This document shows positions 9,848-19,480 of a stretch of 64,000 nucleotides of DNA, in pieces (positions within the stretch are counted from its first letter, which is position 1; each line of letters begins with the position of its first letter). The notes beneath the pieces are model-generated. The model was not told where the DNA came from, made no database searches, and worked only from the letters and a program-made list of their open reading frames with translations. Location: assembly GCF_025153455.1 (NCBI RefSeq), contig NZ_JANZNT010000001.1, forward strand, positions 2,118,001-2,182,000, in the 5' to 3' direction. The position numbers and the translations under genes are program-made. Source of the DNA: Sphingomonas sp. BGYR3 (GTDB lineage: Bacteria; Pseudomonadota; Alphaproteobacteria; Sphingomonadales; Sphingomonadaceae).

Positions 9848-10138
9848 ATGATCGACGCGTTGAACGAGGCGGAACGGACGGATGCGCTGGAGGGCCTTCC
9901 CGACTGGGATTTCGACGAGGCCCGCGACGCCATCGTCCGCGAGTTCACCTTTGACGATTTCAGCCAGGCATTCGGGTTCATGACGCAGGTCGCGCTGCTC
10001 GCCGAAAAGGCGGATCATCACCCAGAATGGTCGAACGTCTATAACCGCGTCGAAATCCTGCTGACCACGCACGATGCCGGCGGCCTGTCCGCCCGCGACA
10101 TCGACATGGCGCAGGCGATCGACCGGCTGGTGGAATAA
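9848..10138 (+). CDS. phhB: Pterin-4a-carbinolamine dehydratase
   Basis: Recycles 4a-hydroxy-tetrahydrobiopterin during phenylalanine hydroxylation. The 96-residue protein has the active-site motif [14 protein letters not shown], including the conserved His pair, and [13 protein letters not shown] before it. Length is standard. It is divergent from the zincin gene. No phenylalanine hydroxylase is nearby. The symbol is used for the family. Confidence 0.9.
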   Translation: MIDALNEAERTDALEGLPDWDFDEARDAIVREFTFDDFSQAFGFMTQVALLAEKADHHPEWSNVYNRVEILLTTHDAGGLSARDIDMAQAIDRLVE

Positions 10139-10194
10139 TCGCCATGGCGGGCGCGGCGCGTAACCATCCGGCCGATGGCAGCGAACCCGGCGGC

Positions 10195-10923
10195 ATGAGC
10201 GACGCGCGCCCGACCCGCCTGTACAAGCACCGCCTGCCCACGCGGGTCTGGCACTGGATCAATGCCGTCGCGATCTTCGTGATGCTCGGGTCCGGCCTGA
10301 TGATCCTGAATGCGCACCCCATGCTGTACTGGGGCGATTATGGCGCCAATTTCGATCAGCCCTGGTTCCGCGTCTCCTGGGTGTTCGAGGGCGGGCGCGT
10401 GCCGGGATGGCTGACCATTCCGTCCACCTATAATCTGGCGCTGGCTCGGCGGTGGCATTTCACCTTTGCGCTGATCCTGGGTTTTGCGCTGCTGGGTTTC
10501 ATGCTGTTCAGCCTGATCAACCGGCATTTCGCCCGCGACCTGCGCATCCGTGCGGCAGAGGTGGCGCCATCGCATCTGTGGCATGACGTGAAGGAACATC
10601 TAGCGCTGCGCTTTCACGATCCGGCCAATCCGGGCGCGTTCAACGTGCTTCAGAAGATCGCCTATGCCAGCATCCTGTTCGGCGCCTTGCCACTGATCAT
10701 CTTTACCGGCCTTGCGATGTCGCCGGGGATGGTCAGCGCCTGGCCGTTCCTGAACGAGATATTCGGGGGGCGGCAGTCGGCGCGGTCCATCCATTTCATT
10801 GCGGCGATGGGAATCGCGCTGTTCATCATCGTCCATCTGACGCTGGTCATCCTGGCCGGGCCGATCCGCGAGGTGCGGTCGATGATCACCGGATGGTGGC
10901 ACGCACCGAAGGGAGGCCATTGA
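10195..10923 (+). CDS. Cytochrome b561/b6-type membrane subunit
   Basis: A di-heme b-type membrane cytochrome of about 242 residues with four helices, similar to the thiosulfate-reductase/hydrogenase cytochrome b group. Candidate heme ligands are in RVWHWINAVAIF, RRWHFTFAL, ARSIHFIAAMG and FIIVHLTLV. It probably passes electrons between quinol and the molybdopterin enzyme encoded next, whose ATG overlaps its stop by one base. An in-frame ATG at 10144 would add 17 non-hydrophobic residues. I prefer the MSDARPTRLYKH start because the family begins there. Confidence 0.85.
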   Translation: MSDARPTRLYKHRLPTRVWHWINAVAIFVMLGSGLMILNAHPMLYWGDYGANFDQPWFRVSWVFEGGRVPGWLTIPSTYNLALARRWHFTFALILGFALLGFMLFSLINRHFARDLRIRAAEVAPSHLWHDVKEHLALRFHDPANPGAFNVLQKIAYASILFGALPLIIFTGLAMSPGMVSAWPFLNEIFGGRQSARSIHFIAAMGIALFIIVHLTLVILAGPIREVRSMITGWWHAPKGGH

Positions 10924-11693
10924 TGAGCCGGTTGCTGCTGTCCCGCCGCCGCGCGCTGACCGGGCTGACGCTGGGGGCGGGCGGCCTGCTGACCGGATGC
11001 GATGCGCTGGGCGAGAATGAGGCGTTCCGCAAGTTCCTGTTCCGCGGCGACGACTGGCACCGCGCGCTGCAGCGGTCGCTGGCGGCGAAGGACAGCCTGG
11101 CCCCGACCTTTCGGCTGGACGAACGCTCGCCCGTGTTCCGGGTCAACGGCACGGCCAAGCCGAACACGGCCGACTATAACGCGATGGTGGCGAACCAATT
11201 TGCTGACTGGCGGCTGGTGGTCGACGGGCTGGTTGCCAATCCCCTGCGCCTGTCGTTGGCGCAGCTTCGCCAGATGCCGCTGAAGACGCAGACGACGCTG
11301 CATAACTGTGTCGAGGGCTGGAGCGCGATCGGCACCTGGACGGGACCGCAGCTGGGCCTGATCCTGAATGCCGCGAAACTGGCGCCGTCGGCCCGGTTCA
11401 TCGTGTTTCACTGTGCCGACAATTATCGCGGCGGGGCGTGGCGATATTATGAATCGGTCGACCTGATCGACGCATTCCATCCGCAGACGATCCTGGCGCT
11501 GGCGCTGAACGGCAATGCCCTGTCTGTCGGGCATGGCGCGCCGGTGCGGCTGCGCGCGGAGCGGCACCTGGGGTACAAGCAGGCCAAGTTCGTCATGCGG
11601 GTGGAGGCGGTTGCCAGCCTGGATCAGGTGTATCGCGGCAAGGGCGGTTTCTGGGAGGATGCGGCCGGATATGAATGGTATGCCGCGCTGTGA
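10923..11693 (+). CDS. Tat-exported molybdopterin-dependent oxidoreductase
   Basis: A 256-residue protein of the sulfite-oxidase-fold molybdopterin family. The N-terminus has a Tat-like SRRRALTGL followed by a hydrophobic stretch and a lipobox-like LTGC at about residues 20-23, so it may be a Tat-exported lipoprotein. The Mo-ligating cysteine is probably that in HNCVEGWSAIGTW. YESVDLIDAFHPQTILAL and LGYKQAKFV are family-typical. Coupled to the cytochrome b gene, it likely forms a periplasmic reductase or oxidase fed through the membrane. The substrate is unknown. It resembles MsrP in fold, but the partner is not of MsrQ type. Confidence 0.85.
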   Translation: MSRLLLSRRRALTGLTLGAGGLLTGCDALGENEAFRKFLFRGDDWHRALQRSLAAKDSLAPTFRLDERSPVFRVNGTAKPNTADYNAMVANQFADWRLVVDGLVANPLRLSLAQLRQMPLKTQTTLHNCVEGWSAIGTWTGPQLGLILNAAKLAPSARFIVFHCADNYRGGAWRYYESVDLIDAFHPQTILALALNGNALSVGHGAPVRLRAERHLGYKQAKFVMRVEAVASLDQVYRGKGGFWEDAAGYEWYAAL

Positions 11694-11730
11694 CATGAAA
11701 ATGCCGCACTGGGACGCGATCTAGTCGGGC

Positions 11731-12957
11731 ATGGCCCTGATCGATCTGTTCCTGTCGCGCGCGGTCAGGCGGGGCGTGCTGACCCTGATCAAGCCGGACG
11801 GCACCACCGCCGTTTTCGGCACCGCCGATCCCGCCATTCGCCCCGTCACCATGCGGTTTGCCGATGATCGCGTGGCTCGCCAGATCGCCGCCGATCCCGG
11901 CCTGGGCGCGGCAGAGGCCTGGATGGACGGCCGCCTGACCATCGCGGACGATGACCTGATGGGTCTGCTCGACCTGATTTCCGCGAACAACCGGTGGGAG
12001 GAGAGCAAGACGACGCTGCTCGCCGGGCCGCTGGCGCGGGCGCGGGACCGGCTGATCCAGAGCATCAAGCGCCATAATGCGGCGCAGGTGTCGAAGCGGA
12101 ACGTCGCGCATCATTACGACCTGTCGGCGCGGCTTTATGACCTGTTCCTCGATGCCGACCGCCAATATTCGATGGCGTATTTCACCGATCCGGGCCGCAG
12201 CCTGGAACAGGCGCAGGCGGACAAGAAGGCGCATATCGTCGCCAAGCTGGCGATCGAGCCGGGGATGCGCGTGCTGGATATCGGCTGCGGCTGGGGCGGC
12301 ATGGCGCTGTACATCCATGCAAAGACGGGCGCTGCGGTCCACGGCATCACGCTGAGCGAGGAACAGCTGAAGATCGCGCGCGAGCGGGCGGCGGCGGCCG
12401 GCGTTGCGGACAAGGTGACGTTCGACCTGATCGATTATCGCGCGGTGACGGGCACGTTCGACCGGATCGTATCGGTCGGCATGTTCGAACATGTCGGCAC
12501 GCCGCAATATCGCACCTTCATGGCCAAATGCCGCGCGTTGATGCCGGAGCATGGCGTGATGCTGCTGCACACGATCGGGCGCGCGGGCGGGCCGGGCGTG
12601 ACCGACCATTTCACGGCGAAATACATCTTTCCCGGCGGCTATATCCCCGCCCTGTCCGAAATCCTGCGCGCGAACGAGGGCAACAAGATGTTCGTGACGG
12701 ATGTCGAGGTGCTGCGGCTGCATTATGCCCATACGCTGCAGCACTGGTACGACCGCGCGGTCGCGGCGAAGCAGCAGATCGTCGCGCTGTACGACGAACG
12801 CTTCTATCGGATGTGGCTATATTATCTGGCGGGCAGCTGCGTCAGTTTTCGCCATGGCGGGCTGGTCAATTATCAGGTGCAGTTCGCCCGATCGCGCGAG
12901 GCATTGCCGATCACCCGCGATTACATCGCCGAGGCAGAGGCGCGGCTACAGGATTAA
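11731..12957 (+). CDS. Cyclopropane-fatty-acyl-phospholipid synthase family methyltransferase
   Basis: SAM-dependent enzyme that acts on unsaturated acyl chains of membrane lipids, or a close relative of such an enzyme. The protein has 408 residues. An N-terminal lipid-binding region (residues 1-110) is followed by NVAHHYDLSARLYDLFLD, SAM motif VLDIGCGWGGMALY (about residue 190), GITLSEEQ, and the catalytic-region MFEHVG. The C-terminal RMWLYYLAGSCVSFRHG is a CFA-family signature. Sphingomonads often have several paralogues, so the exact product is uncertain. The 3' end overlaps the convergent DUF1801 gene by 4 bases. Confidence 0.9.
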   Translation: MALIDLFLSRAVRRGVLTLIKPDGTTAVFGTADPAIRPVTMRFADDRVARQIAADPGLGAAEAWMDGRLTIADDDLMGLLDLISANNRWEESKTTLLAGPLARARDRLIQSIKRHNAAQVSKRNVAHHYDLSARLYDLFLDADRQYSMAYFTDPGRSLEQAQADKKAHIVAKLAIEPGMRVLDIGCGWGGMALYIHAKTGAAVHGITLSEEQLKIARERAAAAGVADKVTFDLIDYRAVTGTFDRIVSVGMFEHVGTPQYRTFMAKCRALMPEHGVMLLHTIGRAGGPGVTDHFTAKYIFPGGYIPALSEILRANEGNKMFVTDVEVLRLHYAHTLQHWYDRAVAAKQQIVALYDERFYRMWLYYLAGSCVSFRHGGLVNYQVQFARSREALPITRDYIAEAEARLQD

Positions 12958-13376
12958 TCCGCCACCTCGCCCTCGCCCGGCGCGGCATAGGCGGTGCGGA
13001 CGATTTCCCCCAGCGCGCCGGTGTCCACATCGGCGAGCTTCTTGATATAGAGGCACCCCTTTCCGGTCTTGTGCTTGCCCAGCCGGGTCAGCGCGCCGGC
13101 CTGTTCGGGCCGCCCGGCACCGACATAGAAGACCAGCTCCGCCTTGCGCGGGGAAAAGCCCACCCGGCACATCTCTCCCTCTCGCCCGCTGGCATAGCGA
13201 TATCGGTATCGCCCGAAGCCGATGATCGACGGTCCCCACAGGACGGCCGGCTGGCCCGTCGCCTGTGCCATCAATTCGGTGACGGCGACGGCATCGGCGC
13301 GGCGCGCGGCATCCGGCACGGCGTCCAGAAAGGCGGCGACGGCTGCGTCCGTCGGCAGGGTCTTGTTTTCGGTCAT
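12954..13376 (-). CDS. DUF1801 domain protein
   Basis: A 140-residue soluble protein of the DUF1801 (YdhG-like) family of unknown function. Signatures are the N-terminal helix, VLWGPSIIGFGRYRYRY, CRVGFSPRKAELVFYV and the C-terminal GCLYIKKLADVD. It stands alone on the minus strand, convergent with the CFA synthase gene and divergent from argG. The start at 13376 is supported by a purine-rich AGGGGGAC about 5 bases upstream on the minus strand. Confidence 0.85.
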   Translation of the reverse strand: MTENKTLPTDAAVAAFLDAVPDAARRADAVAVTELMAQATGQPAVLWGPSIIGFGRYRYRYASGREGEMCRVGFSPRKAELVFYVGAGRPEQAGALTRLGKHKTGKGCLYIKKLADVDTGALGEIVRTAYAAPGEGEVAD

Positions 13377-13505
13377 GGCTGTCCCCCTTGCAGTGATGCT
13401 GCGCCCGCTCGTCGAGTCGCTGCAAGCGCTTAGCTTGCGCGGGCGGGCAATGGGTCATAAGGCGCGCGGCGATTCCTCATGCACCGAACCTGCGGAGCCG
13501 TGCCC

Positions 13506-14723
13506 ATGTCCGACAAGATCAACCGCATCGTCCTTGCCTTTTCCGGTGGGCTGGACACCAGCGTGATCCTGAAATGGCTGCAGCAGACCTATAACTGCGA
13601 AGTCGTCACCTTTACCGCCGATCTGGGGCAGGGGGAGGAGCTTGGCCCGGCGCGCGCCAAGGCCGAGCTGATGGGGGTGAAGCCGGAGCATATCTATATC
13701 GACGATCTGCGCGAGGAGTTCGTCCGCGATTTCGTGTTCCCGATGATGCGCGCCAACGCGCTGTACGAGGGGCAGTATCTGCTGGGCACGTCGATCGCGC
13801 GGCCGCTGATTTCCAAGCGATTGATCGAGATTGCTGCGGAAGTGGGCGCCGATGCGGTCAGCCATGGCGCAACGGGCAAGGGCAACGACCAGGTGCGGTT
13901 CGAGCTGTCCGCCTATGCGCTGAACCCCGATATCAAGGTGATCGCGCCGTGGCGCGAATGGGACCTGACCAGCCGCACCGCGTTGATCGCATTTGCCGAG
14001 GCGCACCAGATCCCGGTGCCCAAGGACAAGCGCGGCGAAAGCCCGTTTTCGACCGACGCGAACCTTCTGCACACCTCGTCCGAGGGCAAGGTGCTGGAGG
14101 ATCCGTGGGATGAAGTGCCGGATTATGTCTATTCGCGCACCGTCAATCCGGAAGATGCGCCGGACCAGCCGGAATATATCACCATTGATTTCGAGAAGGG
14201 CGACGGCGTTGCCCTGAACGGACAGGCGATGTCGCCGGCGACGCTGCTGACCGAACTGAACGAACTGGGCCGCAAGCATGGCATCGGCCGGCTGGATCTG
14301 GTCGAGAACCGCTTCGTCGGCATGAAGTCGCGCGGCATGTACGAAACGCCGGGCGGCACCATCTATCACCTGGCCCATCGGGGCATCGAGCAGATCACGC
14401 TGGATCGCGGTGCCGCGCATCTGAAGGACGAACTGGCGCCGCGCTATGCCGAGCTGATCTATAACGGGTTCTGGTACGCGCCGGAGCGCGAGATGCTGCA
14501 GGCCGCGATCGATTACAGCCAGGAAAAGGTGGCCGGGACCGTCCGCCTGAAGCTGTACAAGGGCAATGCGTCGGTCGTCGGTCGCAAGTCGCCCCATTCG
14601 CTGTACAGCGAGCGGATGGTGACGTTCGAGGACGATCAGGGCGCGTATGACCAGCGCGATGCGGCGGGATTCATCAAGCTGAACGCGCTTCGCCTGCGCC
14701 TGCTGGGTCGGCGCGACCGCTGA
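13506..14723 (+). CDS. argG: Argininosuccinate synthase
   Basis: ATP-dependent ligase joining citrulline and aspartate in arginine synthesis. The 405 residues carry the PP-loop motif AFSGGLDTS right after the N-terminus, TADLGQGEE, and [13 protein letters not shown] for substrate binding. The start at [15 protein letters not shown] matches the family. The upstream GTG-like extension does not. Next to it, on the other strand, is the unrelated DUF1801 gene. Identity is certain. Confidence 0.97.
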   Translation: MSDKINRIVLAFSGGLDTSVILKWLQQTYNCEVVTFTADLGQGEELGPARAKAELMGVKPEHIYIDDLREEFVRDFVFPMMRANALYEGQYLLGTSIARPLISKRLIEIAAEVGADAVSHGATGKGNDQVRFELSAYALNPDIKVIAPWREWDLTSRTALIAFAEAHQIPVPKDKRGESPFSTDANLLHTSSEGKVLEDPWDEVPDYVYSRTVNPEDAPDQPEYITIDFEKGDGVALNGQAMSPATLLTELNELGRKHGIGRLDLVENRFVGMKSRGMYETPGGTIYHLAHRGIEQITLDRGAAHLKDELAPRYAELIYNGFWYAPEREMLQAAIDYSQEKVAGTVRLKLYKGNASVVGRKSPHSLYSERMVTFEDDQGAYDQRDAAGFIKLNALRLRLLGRRDR

Positions 14724-14796
14724 TCCCGCAGGCGCGGCGCAGCGGAAGCCGCGGCCTCCCCTTGACGTGCCAGCGCCGCTCGGCAAGGGCCGGGGG

Positions 14797-15579
14797 ATGC
14801 GCTGGTCTGCCGTCATCCCCGTCTTTAACGAAGCGGATTATCTGCCCGCGACACTCGCCTCGCTGATCGCGCAGGACGAGCCTGTGCGGATCATCGTGGT
14901 CGACAACGGATCGACCGATGGCTGCATCGATGCAGCGCGCCAGCAGGCACAGGCAGCGGGGGCCGATATCCTGTTCCTCGATGAACCGACGCCGGGGCAG
15001 GTCCATGCCCTGCGTCGCGGGATCGACGCGGTGGAAACCGAGTTCGTCGCGGTTTGCGATGCCGATACCGTCTATCCGCCGCATTACCTGAAGCGGGCCG
15101 GCGAACTGTTCGATGCGGGCGGGCCGGGGCGGGTGATGCTGGGCGCGTGGTTGAAGCCGGATGACGGCGATCCTGATCATGCGATGCGCGCGCGCCGCCA
15201 CAGGCTGACCGCCGCCGCCGTCTGGCCGCGGCAGAACCATACCAGCGGCGCGGCACAGCTGTTCCGGACCGAGGCGCTGCGCCGGGCGGGCGGATATGAT
15301 CCGGCGCGTTGGCCCTATGTCCTGAAGGATCACGAGCTGGCGCACCGGGTGCTCAAGCTGGGCCAGCAGGCCTATGATCCCGACCTGTGGTGCGTCAGCT
15401 CGTCCCGGCGCGACGACCGGCGCGGGGTGCGGTGGACGCTGTTCGAGCGGCTGATGTACCATTTCACGCCAAACGCGGCGAAGGACTGGTTCTTCTACCG
15501 CTTTCTGGCGGGGCGGTTCGCCGCGCGCGGACAGCGCGACACGGTGCTGCGCCAGCGCAGCTGGGACAAGCAGGGATGA
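14797..15579 (+). CDS. Family 2 glycosyltransferase
   Basis: A 260-residue GT-A fold transferase. N-terminal SAVIPVFNEADYLPATLAS and IIVVDNGSTDG bind the nucleotide sugar. The DXD equivalent is AVCDADTVYPP, and the acceptor-side motif is KDHELAHRVL. There is no membrane anchor. ATG 14797 is preceded by a GGGCCGGGGG purine run, and a GTG at 14767 is the alternative. Its stop overlaps the start of a multi-pass membrane protein (ATGA at 15576-15579), so the two likely act together on a lipid or envelope glycan. Donor and acceptor are unknown. Confidence 0.87.
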   Translation: MRWSAVIPVFNEADYLPATLASLIAQDEPVRIIVVDNGSTDGCIDAARQQAQAAGADILFLDEPTPGQVHALRRGIDAVETEFVAVCDADTVYPPHYLKRAGELFDAGGPGRVMLGAWLKPDDGDPDHAMRARRHRLTAAAVWPRQNHTSGAAQLFRTEALRRAGGYDPARWPYVLKDHELAHRVLKLGQQAYDPDLWCVSSSRRDDRRGVRWTLFERLMYHFTPNAAKDWFFYRFLAGRFAARGQRDTVLRQRSWDKQG

Positions 15580-16556
15580 CCGACGCTGCCCCGCTGACGG
15601 AGGAGCCGGAGGCGGCGCGCGGCTGGTTCGACCGGCTGATCGCATGGGGGCGGCCCTATGCCCGGCCGCTCCACTGGATCTGGATGGCCCTGATCCTTGG
15701 CTATGTCGGCTGGAAACTGACCGACCTTGGCTGGCGTGACGTGCTGACCCGGCTGCCGGTCAGCCCGTGGTTCTACATCGTCTATGCGGTCAGTTTCATG
15801 CTGTTGCCGCTGACCGAACAGCGCATTTTCCGGATGATCTGGGGCAAGCCGGTGCCGCTGGGGCCGGTACTGCGCAAGCGCGCGCTGAACGCCGTCGTCA
15901 TCGGATATTCCGGCGATGCCTGGTTCTTTGTCTGGGCCAGCGCCACGCTGGGCATCCCGACACGTCGGGCGATAGCGGGGCTGAAGGACAGCTCGATCCT
16001 GTCGGGGATGGGCGCGACGCTGACGACGTTGCTGCTGGTCGCGGCGCTGATCGGGCTGGGCCAGCAGGGGCTGGTCGACCGGATCATCGGCGGCCAGACC
16101 GCGCTGTTCGTGGGGCTGGCCCTTGCGGCGCTGGCGGTGGCGGTGCTGGCCGTGCTGTTCCGGCGGGCCGTGTTCTGGATCGACGGCGCGCGCGCGATCC
16201 GCATCTTTGCCATCCACCTTGCCCGCGCATGGGCGGTGCTGGCGCTGCAGGTGGTGCAGTGGTGGGTGGTGCTGCCGATGGTGCCGATGGAAACATGGCT
16301 ATTGTTCGTGACGGCGCAGGCGGTGATCAATCAGCTGCCCTTCGTTCCCAATCGCGAGATCCTGTACCTGGCCGTCAGCCTGGAACTGGTCGGCGGGTCG
16401 GGGGTCGATGCGGCGACGCTGTCCGCGCTGATGGTGGCGACGGCGCTGGTCAAGCAGCTGGCCAATCTGTTCACTCTTGCCATCACCGGATTCGGTGGCA
16501 ATGATGGTGTCATGGTCCGGGAACACACCGGGCAAGAGGCCGACCGGCCGACCTGA
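15576..16556 (+). CDS. Multi-pass membrane protein, UPF0104/LPG-synthase-like
   Basis: A 326-residue protein with about eight hydrophobic helices. Layout and the C-terminal FVPNREILYLAVSLELVGG with ALVKQLANLFTLAITGF recall the flippase-like membrane half of lysylphosphatidylglycerol synthases (UPF0104), but I cannot confirm the family by eye. It overlaps the glycosyltransferase gene upstream. A lipid-linked sugar or phospholipid role is inferred from that coupling only. Confidence 0.72.
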   Translation: MTDAAPLTEEPEAARGWFDRLIAWGRPYARPLHWIWMALILGYVGWKLTDLGWRDVLTRLPVSPWFYIVYAVSFMLLPLTEQRIFRMIWGKPVPLGPVLRKRALNAVVIGYSGDAWFFVWASATLGIPTRRAIAGLKDSSILSGMGATLTTLLLVAALIGLGQQGLVDRIIGGQTALFVGLALAALAVAVLAVLFRRAVFWIDGARAIRIFAIHLARAWAVLALQVVQWWVVLPMVPMETWLLFVTAQAVINQLPFVPNREILYLAVSLELVGGSGVDAATLSALMVATALVKQLANLFTLAITGFGGNDGVMVREHTGQEADRPT

Positions 16557-16584
16557 ACCGACACCCCATTCACGGGAACTATCC

Positions 16585-19455
16585 ATGCGTAGAATCAGCA
16601 CCAGCATGACGGCGATCGCGGTTGCGATTTCCGTTCCGTTCCTTGTTGCCCCCGCATCGGCCGAGCCGGTCGCCCAGGCCACAAAGCCTGCGCCCGCGCC
16701 GCTCAGCCAGCTCGTCAAGTCGATCGACATTCCGTATCAGGAATTCACCCTGGCCAACGGCCTGCGCGTGATCGTGCACGAGGATCGCAAGGCGCCCGTG
16801 GTTGCGGTCAGCGTATGGTACGATATCGGGTCTAAGCACGAGCCCAAGGGCAAGACCGGCTTTGCCCATCTGTTCGAGCATCTGATGTTCAACGGCACGG
16901 AAAATTCGCCCGGCGAATATTTCGAGCCGCTGCAGCAGATCGGCGCCACCGACCTCAACGGCACCACCTTTTTCGACCGCACCAATTATTTCCAGACCGT
17001 GCCCCTCCCCGCGCTGGACATGGCGCTGTTCCTGGAAAGCGACCGCATGGGCTATCTGCTCGGCGCGGTGACGCAGGGCAAGCTGGATGAGCAGCGCGGC
17101 GTCGTGCAGAACGAAAAGCGCCAGGGCGACAACAACCCCTATGGCCTGACGTTTTACGAGGTGCTGAAGGGCCTGTTCCCCGAAGGTCACCCCTATTCCC
17201 ATTCGACCATCGGTTCGATGGCCGATCTGGACGCGGCCAGCCTGGCCGATGTGAAGCAGTGGTTCACCGACCATTACGGCCCGAACAACGCCGTGCTGGT
17301 GCTGGCGGGCGACATCAACGCCGCTGAGGCGCGGCCGCTGGTCGAGAAATATTTCGGCGCGATCAAGCGCGGCCCGGAAACGCGCACCCCCGACGCGCCC
17401 GTCGTGCCGCTGAGCGCGCCGAAGCGGGTCGAGATGAAGGACCGCGTGGCAACGACCCGCATCAGCCGCTACTGGCCGACGCCGGGCCTGAACGATCCGG
17501 AGGCTACTCTGCTGCAGATCGGCGGCAGTGCGCTGGGCGGGCTGGCGTCGTCGCGGCTCGACAATGCGCTGGTCCGCGAAGACAAGCTGGCGGTCAGCGT
17601 CAGCGCGGGCGAATCGCCCTTTGCGCAGGTCGGCTTTTTCTCGGTAAGCGCCGACGTGCGCCCAGGCGTCGATCCGGCGCTGGTCGAAAAGCGGATGGAC
17701 GAAGTGGTCGCCAAGCTGCTGGCCGAAGGGCCGACGGCGGACGAGGTGGCGCGCGTGACGACCAGCACCGTGTCCGGTCGCCTGTCGGGACTGGAGGCGG
17801 TTGGCGGGTTCGGCGGCAAGGCGGTCGCCCTGGCCGAGGGCGCGCTCTATTCCGACAATCCGGGCTATTACAAGGTGCAGCTGGAGCGGATGGCGGCGGC
17901 GACGCCCGCCACGGTCAAGGCGGCGATGAACAAGTGGATCGGCAAGCCGGCGCTGACCATCGTCACCACGCCGGGCGAGCGCCCCGCCTATGCCGAGGCG
18001 CAGGCCCCGGCCGCCAAGCCGGCCGCCGCGCCCGCCAAGGACGAAGCGGTGAAGGGCACGCGCGGACCGCTGCCCCAGGTGGGCGACGTCAGCGCGCTTG
18101 AGTTCCCCAAGGTTGAGCGCGCGAAGCTGAACAACGGGATCGAGCTGGTCTATGCCCAGCGCACTGCGCTGCCCATCACGCAGGTGGTGATGCAGTTCGA
18201 TGCGGGGGCCGTGGCCGACCCCGACGACAAGCTGGGCACGCAGGCGATGATGCTGGCGGTGATGGACGAGGGCACCAAGTCGCTCAATTCCGTCCAGCTG
18301 GCCGAGGCGCAGGAGCGGCTGGGCGCGCGGATCAGCACCAATGGCTCGTCCGACCGGACGGCGGTGACGCTATATACGCCGAGCGCCAACATGGCCGGAT
18401 CAGTGGCGCTGTTCGCCGATGTGGTGCGCAACCCGGCTTTTGCCCCGGCAGAGGTCGACCGCGTGCGCGCGCAGCAGCTGGCCCGCATCAAGCAGGAACT
18501 GTCCAGCCCGCAGGGCCTGGGCCAGCGCGCGATGCCGAAGCTGCTGTACGGCGACAAGTCGGCCTATGCCAAGCTGGCGGCGGCAACGGGCGATCCGGCG
18601 GTGATCGCCAGCCTGCAATCGGCCGATCTGGCCGCATTCCATCAGGCATGGCTGCGCCCGGAAAAGGCCAAGATCTTCGTCGTCAGCGATCGTCCGCTGG
18701 CCGAGGTGAAGGCAGAGATGGACCGCGCCTTTGCCGACTGGAAGGCGGCGGGCACGGCGGGCACCAAGGTAGCCGGCACCAACGAGCAGGCCAGCCCGCG
18801 CATCCTGCTGATCGACCGGCCGCAATCGCCGCAGTCGCTGATCCTGGGCGCGCAGCTGACCAAGCTGGACCCCAAGTCGGACCTGCTGCCCTATCAGACC
18901 GCGAACGAGGTTCTGGGCGGATCGTTCCTGTCGCGAATCAACATGGACCTGCGTGAGGAAAAGAGCTGGTCCTATGGCGCAGGCGGCCGGTTCAATCAGC
19001 TGGACAATGCCGTGACCTATGTCGTCAGTGCGCCTGTACAGGCGGACAAGACCGGTCCGGCGATCGAATCGCTGAAGCGCGAAGTCACCGAGTTCCTCAC
19101 CACCAACGGTGTGCAGAAGGACGAGTTCGAGCGGACGATCAACGGTCAGACGCGCGAACTGGCAGGCAATTTCGAGCGCGCCAGCTCGGTCCTGTCCGCG
19201 ATGATCCAGAATGACGAGCTGGGCCGTCCGGACAATTATTACACCACGATCGCGCAAAAATATCGTGCGCTGACCGCGCAGCAGCTTGACGCTGCGGCAC
19301 GCTCGACTTTCGACCCGGCCAAGTTCGTCTGGGTCGTCGTTGGCGATGCCAAGGTGGTAAAGCCCCAGCTTGACTCGCTTGGCCTGCCGGTTGAGGTCAA
19401 GCCGATGGCCGAGCTGACCGCCCTGCCGCAGGGCAAGGCCGCGGCCACCAAGTGA
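16585..19455 (+). CDS. Periplasmic M16-family zinc protease (pitrilysin-like, two-domain)
   Basis: A 956-residue secreted peptidase with a signal peptide ending near PASA-EP (residue 27). The first M16 unit has the inverted zinc motif HLFEH (H95, E98, H99) and the distal Glu in GVVQNEKRQGDNN (E177). An Ala/Pro linker near residues 475-500 joins it to a second M16 unit. There the zinc motif is replaced (TQAMMLAVMDEGTK), as usual for single-chain pitrilysins. The R/Y substrate-grip region LREEKSWSYGAGG is present. It probably degrades peptides in the periplasm. Reading frames starting earlier at 16477 overlap the membrane protein gene and are not used. Confidence 0.93.
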   Translation: MRRISTSMTAIAVAISVPFLVAPASAEPVAQATKPAPAPLSQLVKSIDIPYQEFTLANGLRVIVHEDRKAPVVAVSVWYDIGSKHEPKGKTGFAHLFEHLMFNGTENSPGEYFEPLQQIGATDLNGTTFFDRTNYFQTVPLPALDMALFLESDRMGYLLGAVTQGKLDEQRGVVQNEKRQGDNNPYGLTFYEVLKGLFPEGHPYSHSTIGSMADLDAASLADVKQWFTDHYGPNNAVLVLAGDINAAEARPLVEKYFGAIKRGPETRTPDAPVVPLSAPKRVEMKDRVATTRISRYWPTPGLNDPEATLLQIGGSALGGLASSRLDNALVREDKLAVSVSAGESPFAQVGFFSVSADVRPGVDPALVEKRMDEVVAKLLAEGPTADEVARVTTSTVSGRLSGLEAVGGFGGKAVALAEGALYSDNPGYYKVQLERMAAATPATVKAAMNKWIGKPALTIVTTPGERPAYAEAQAPAAKPAAAPAKDEAVKGTRGPLPQVGDVSALEFPKVERAKLNNGIELVYAQRTALPITQVVMQFDAGAVADPDDKLGTQAMMLAVMDEGTKSLNSVQLAEAQERLGARISTNGSSDRTAVTLYTPSANMAGSVALFADVVRNPAFAPAEVDRVRAQQLARIKQELSSPQGLGQRAMPKLLYGDKSAYAKLAAATGDPAVIASLQSADLAAFHQAWLRPEKAKIFVVSDRPLAEVKAEMDRAFADWKAAGTAGTKVAGTNEQASPRILLIDRPQSPQSLILGAQLTKLDPKSDLLPYQTANEVLGGSFLSRINMDLREEKSWSYGAGGRFNQLDNAVTYVVSAPVQADKTGPAIESLKREVTEFLTTNGVQKDEFERTINGQTRELAGNFERASSVLSAMIQNDELGRPDNYYTTIAQKYRALTAQQLDAAARSTFDPAKFVWVVVGDAKVVKPQLDSLGLPVEVKPMAELTALPQGKAAATK

Positions 19456-19480
19456 TCGAAACGAGATAGGAGTGGATGCC

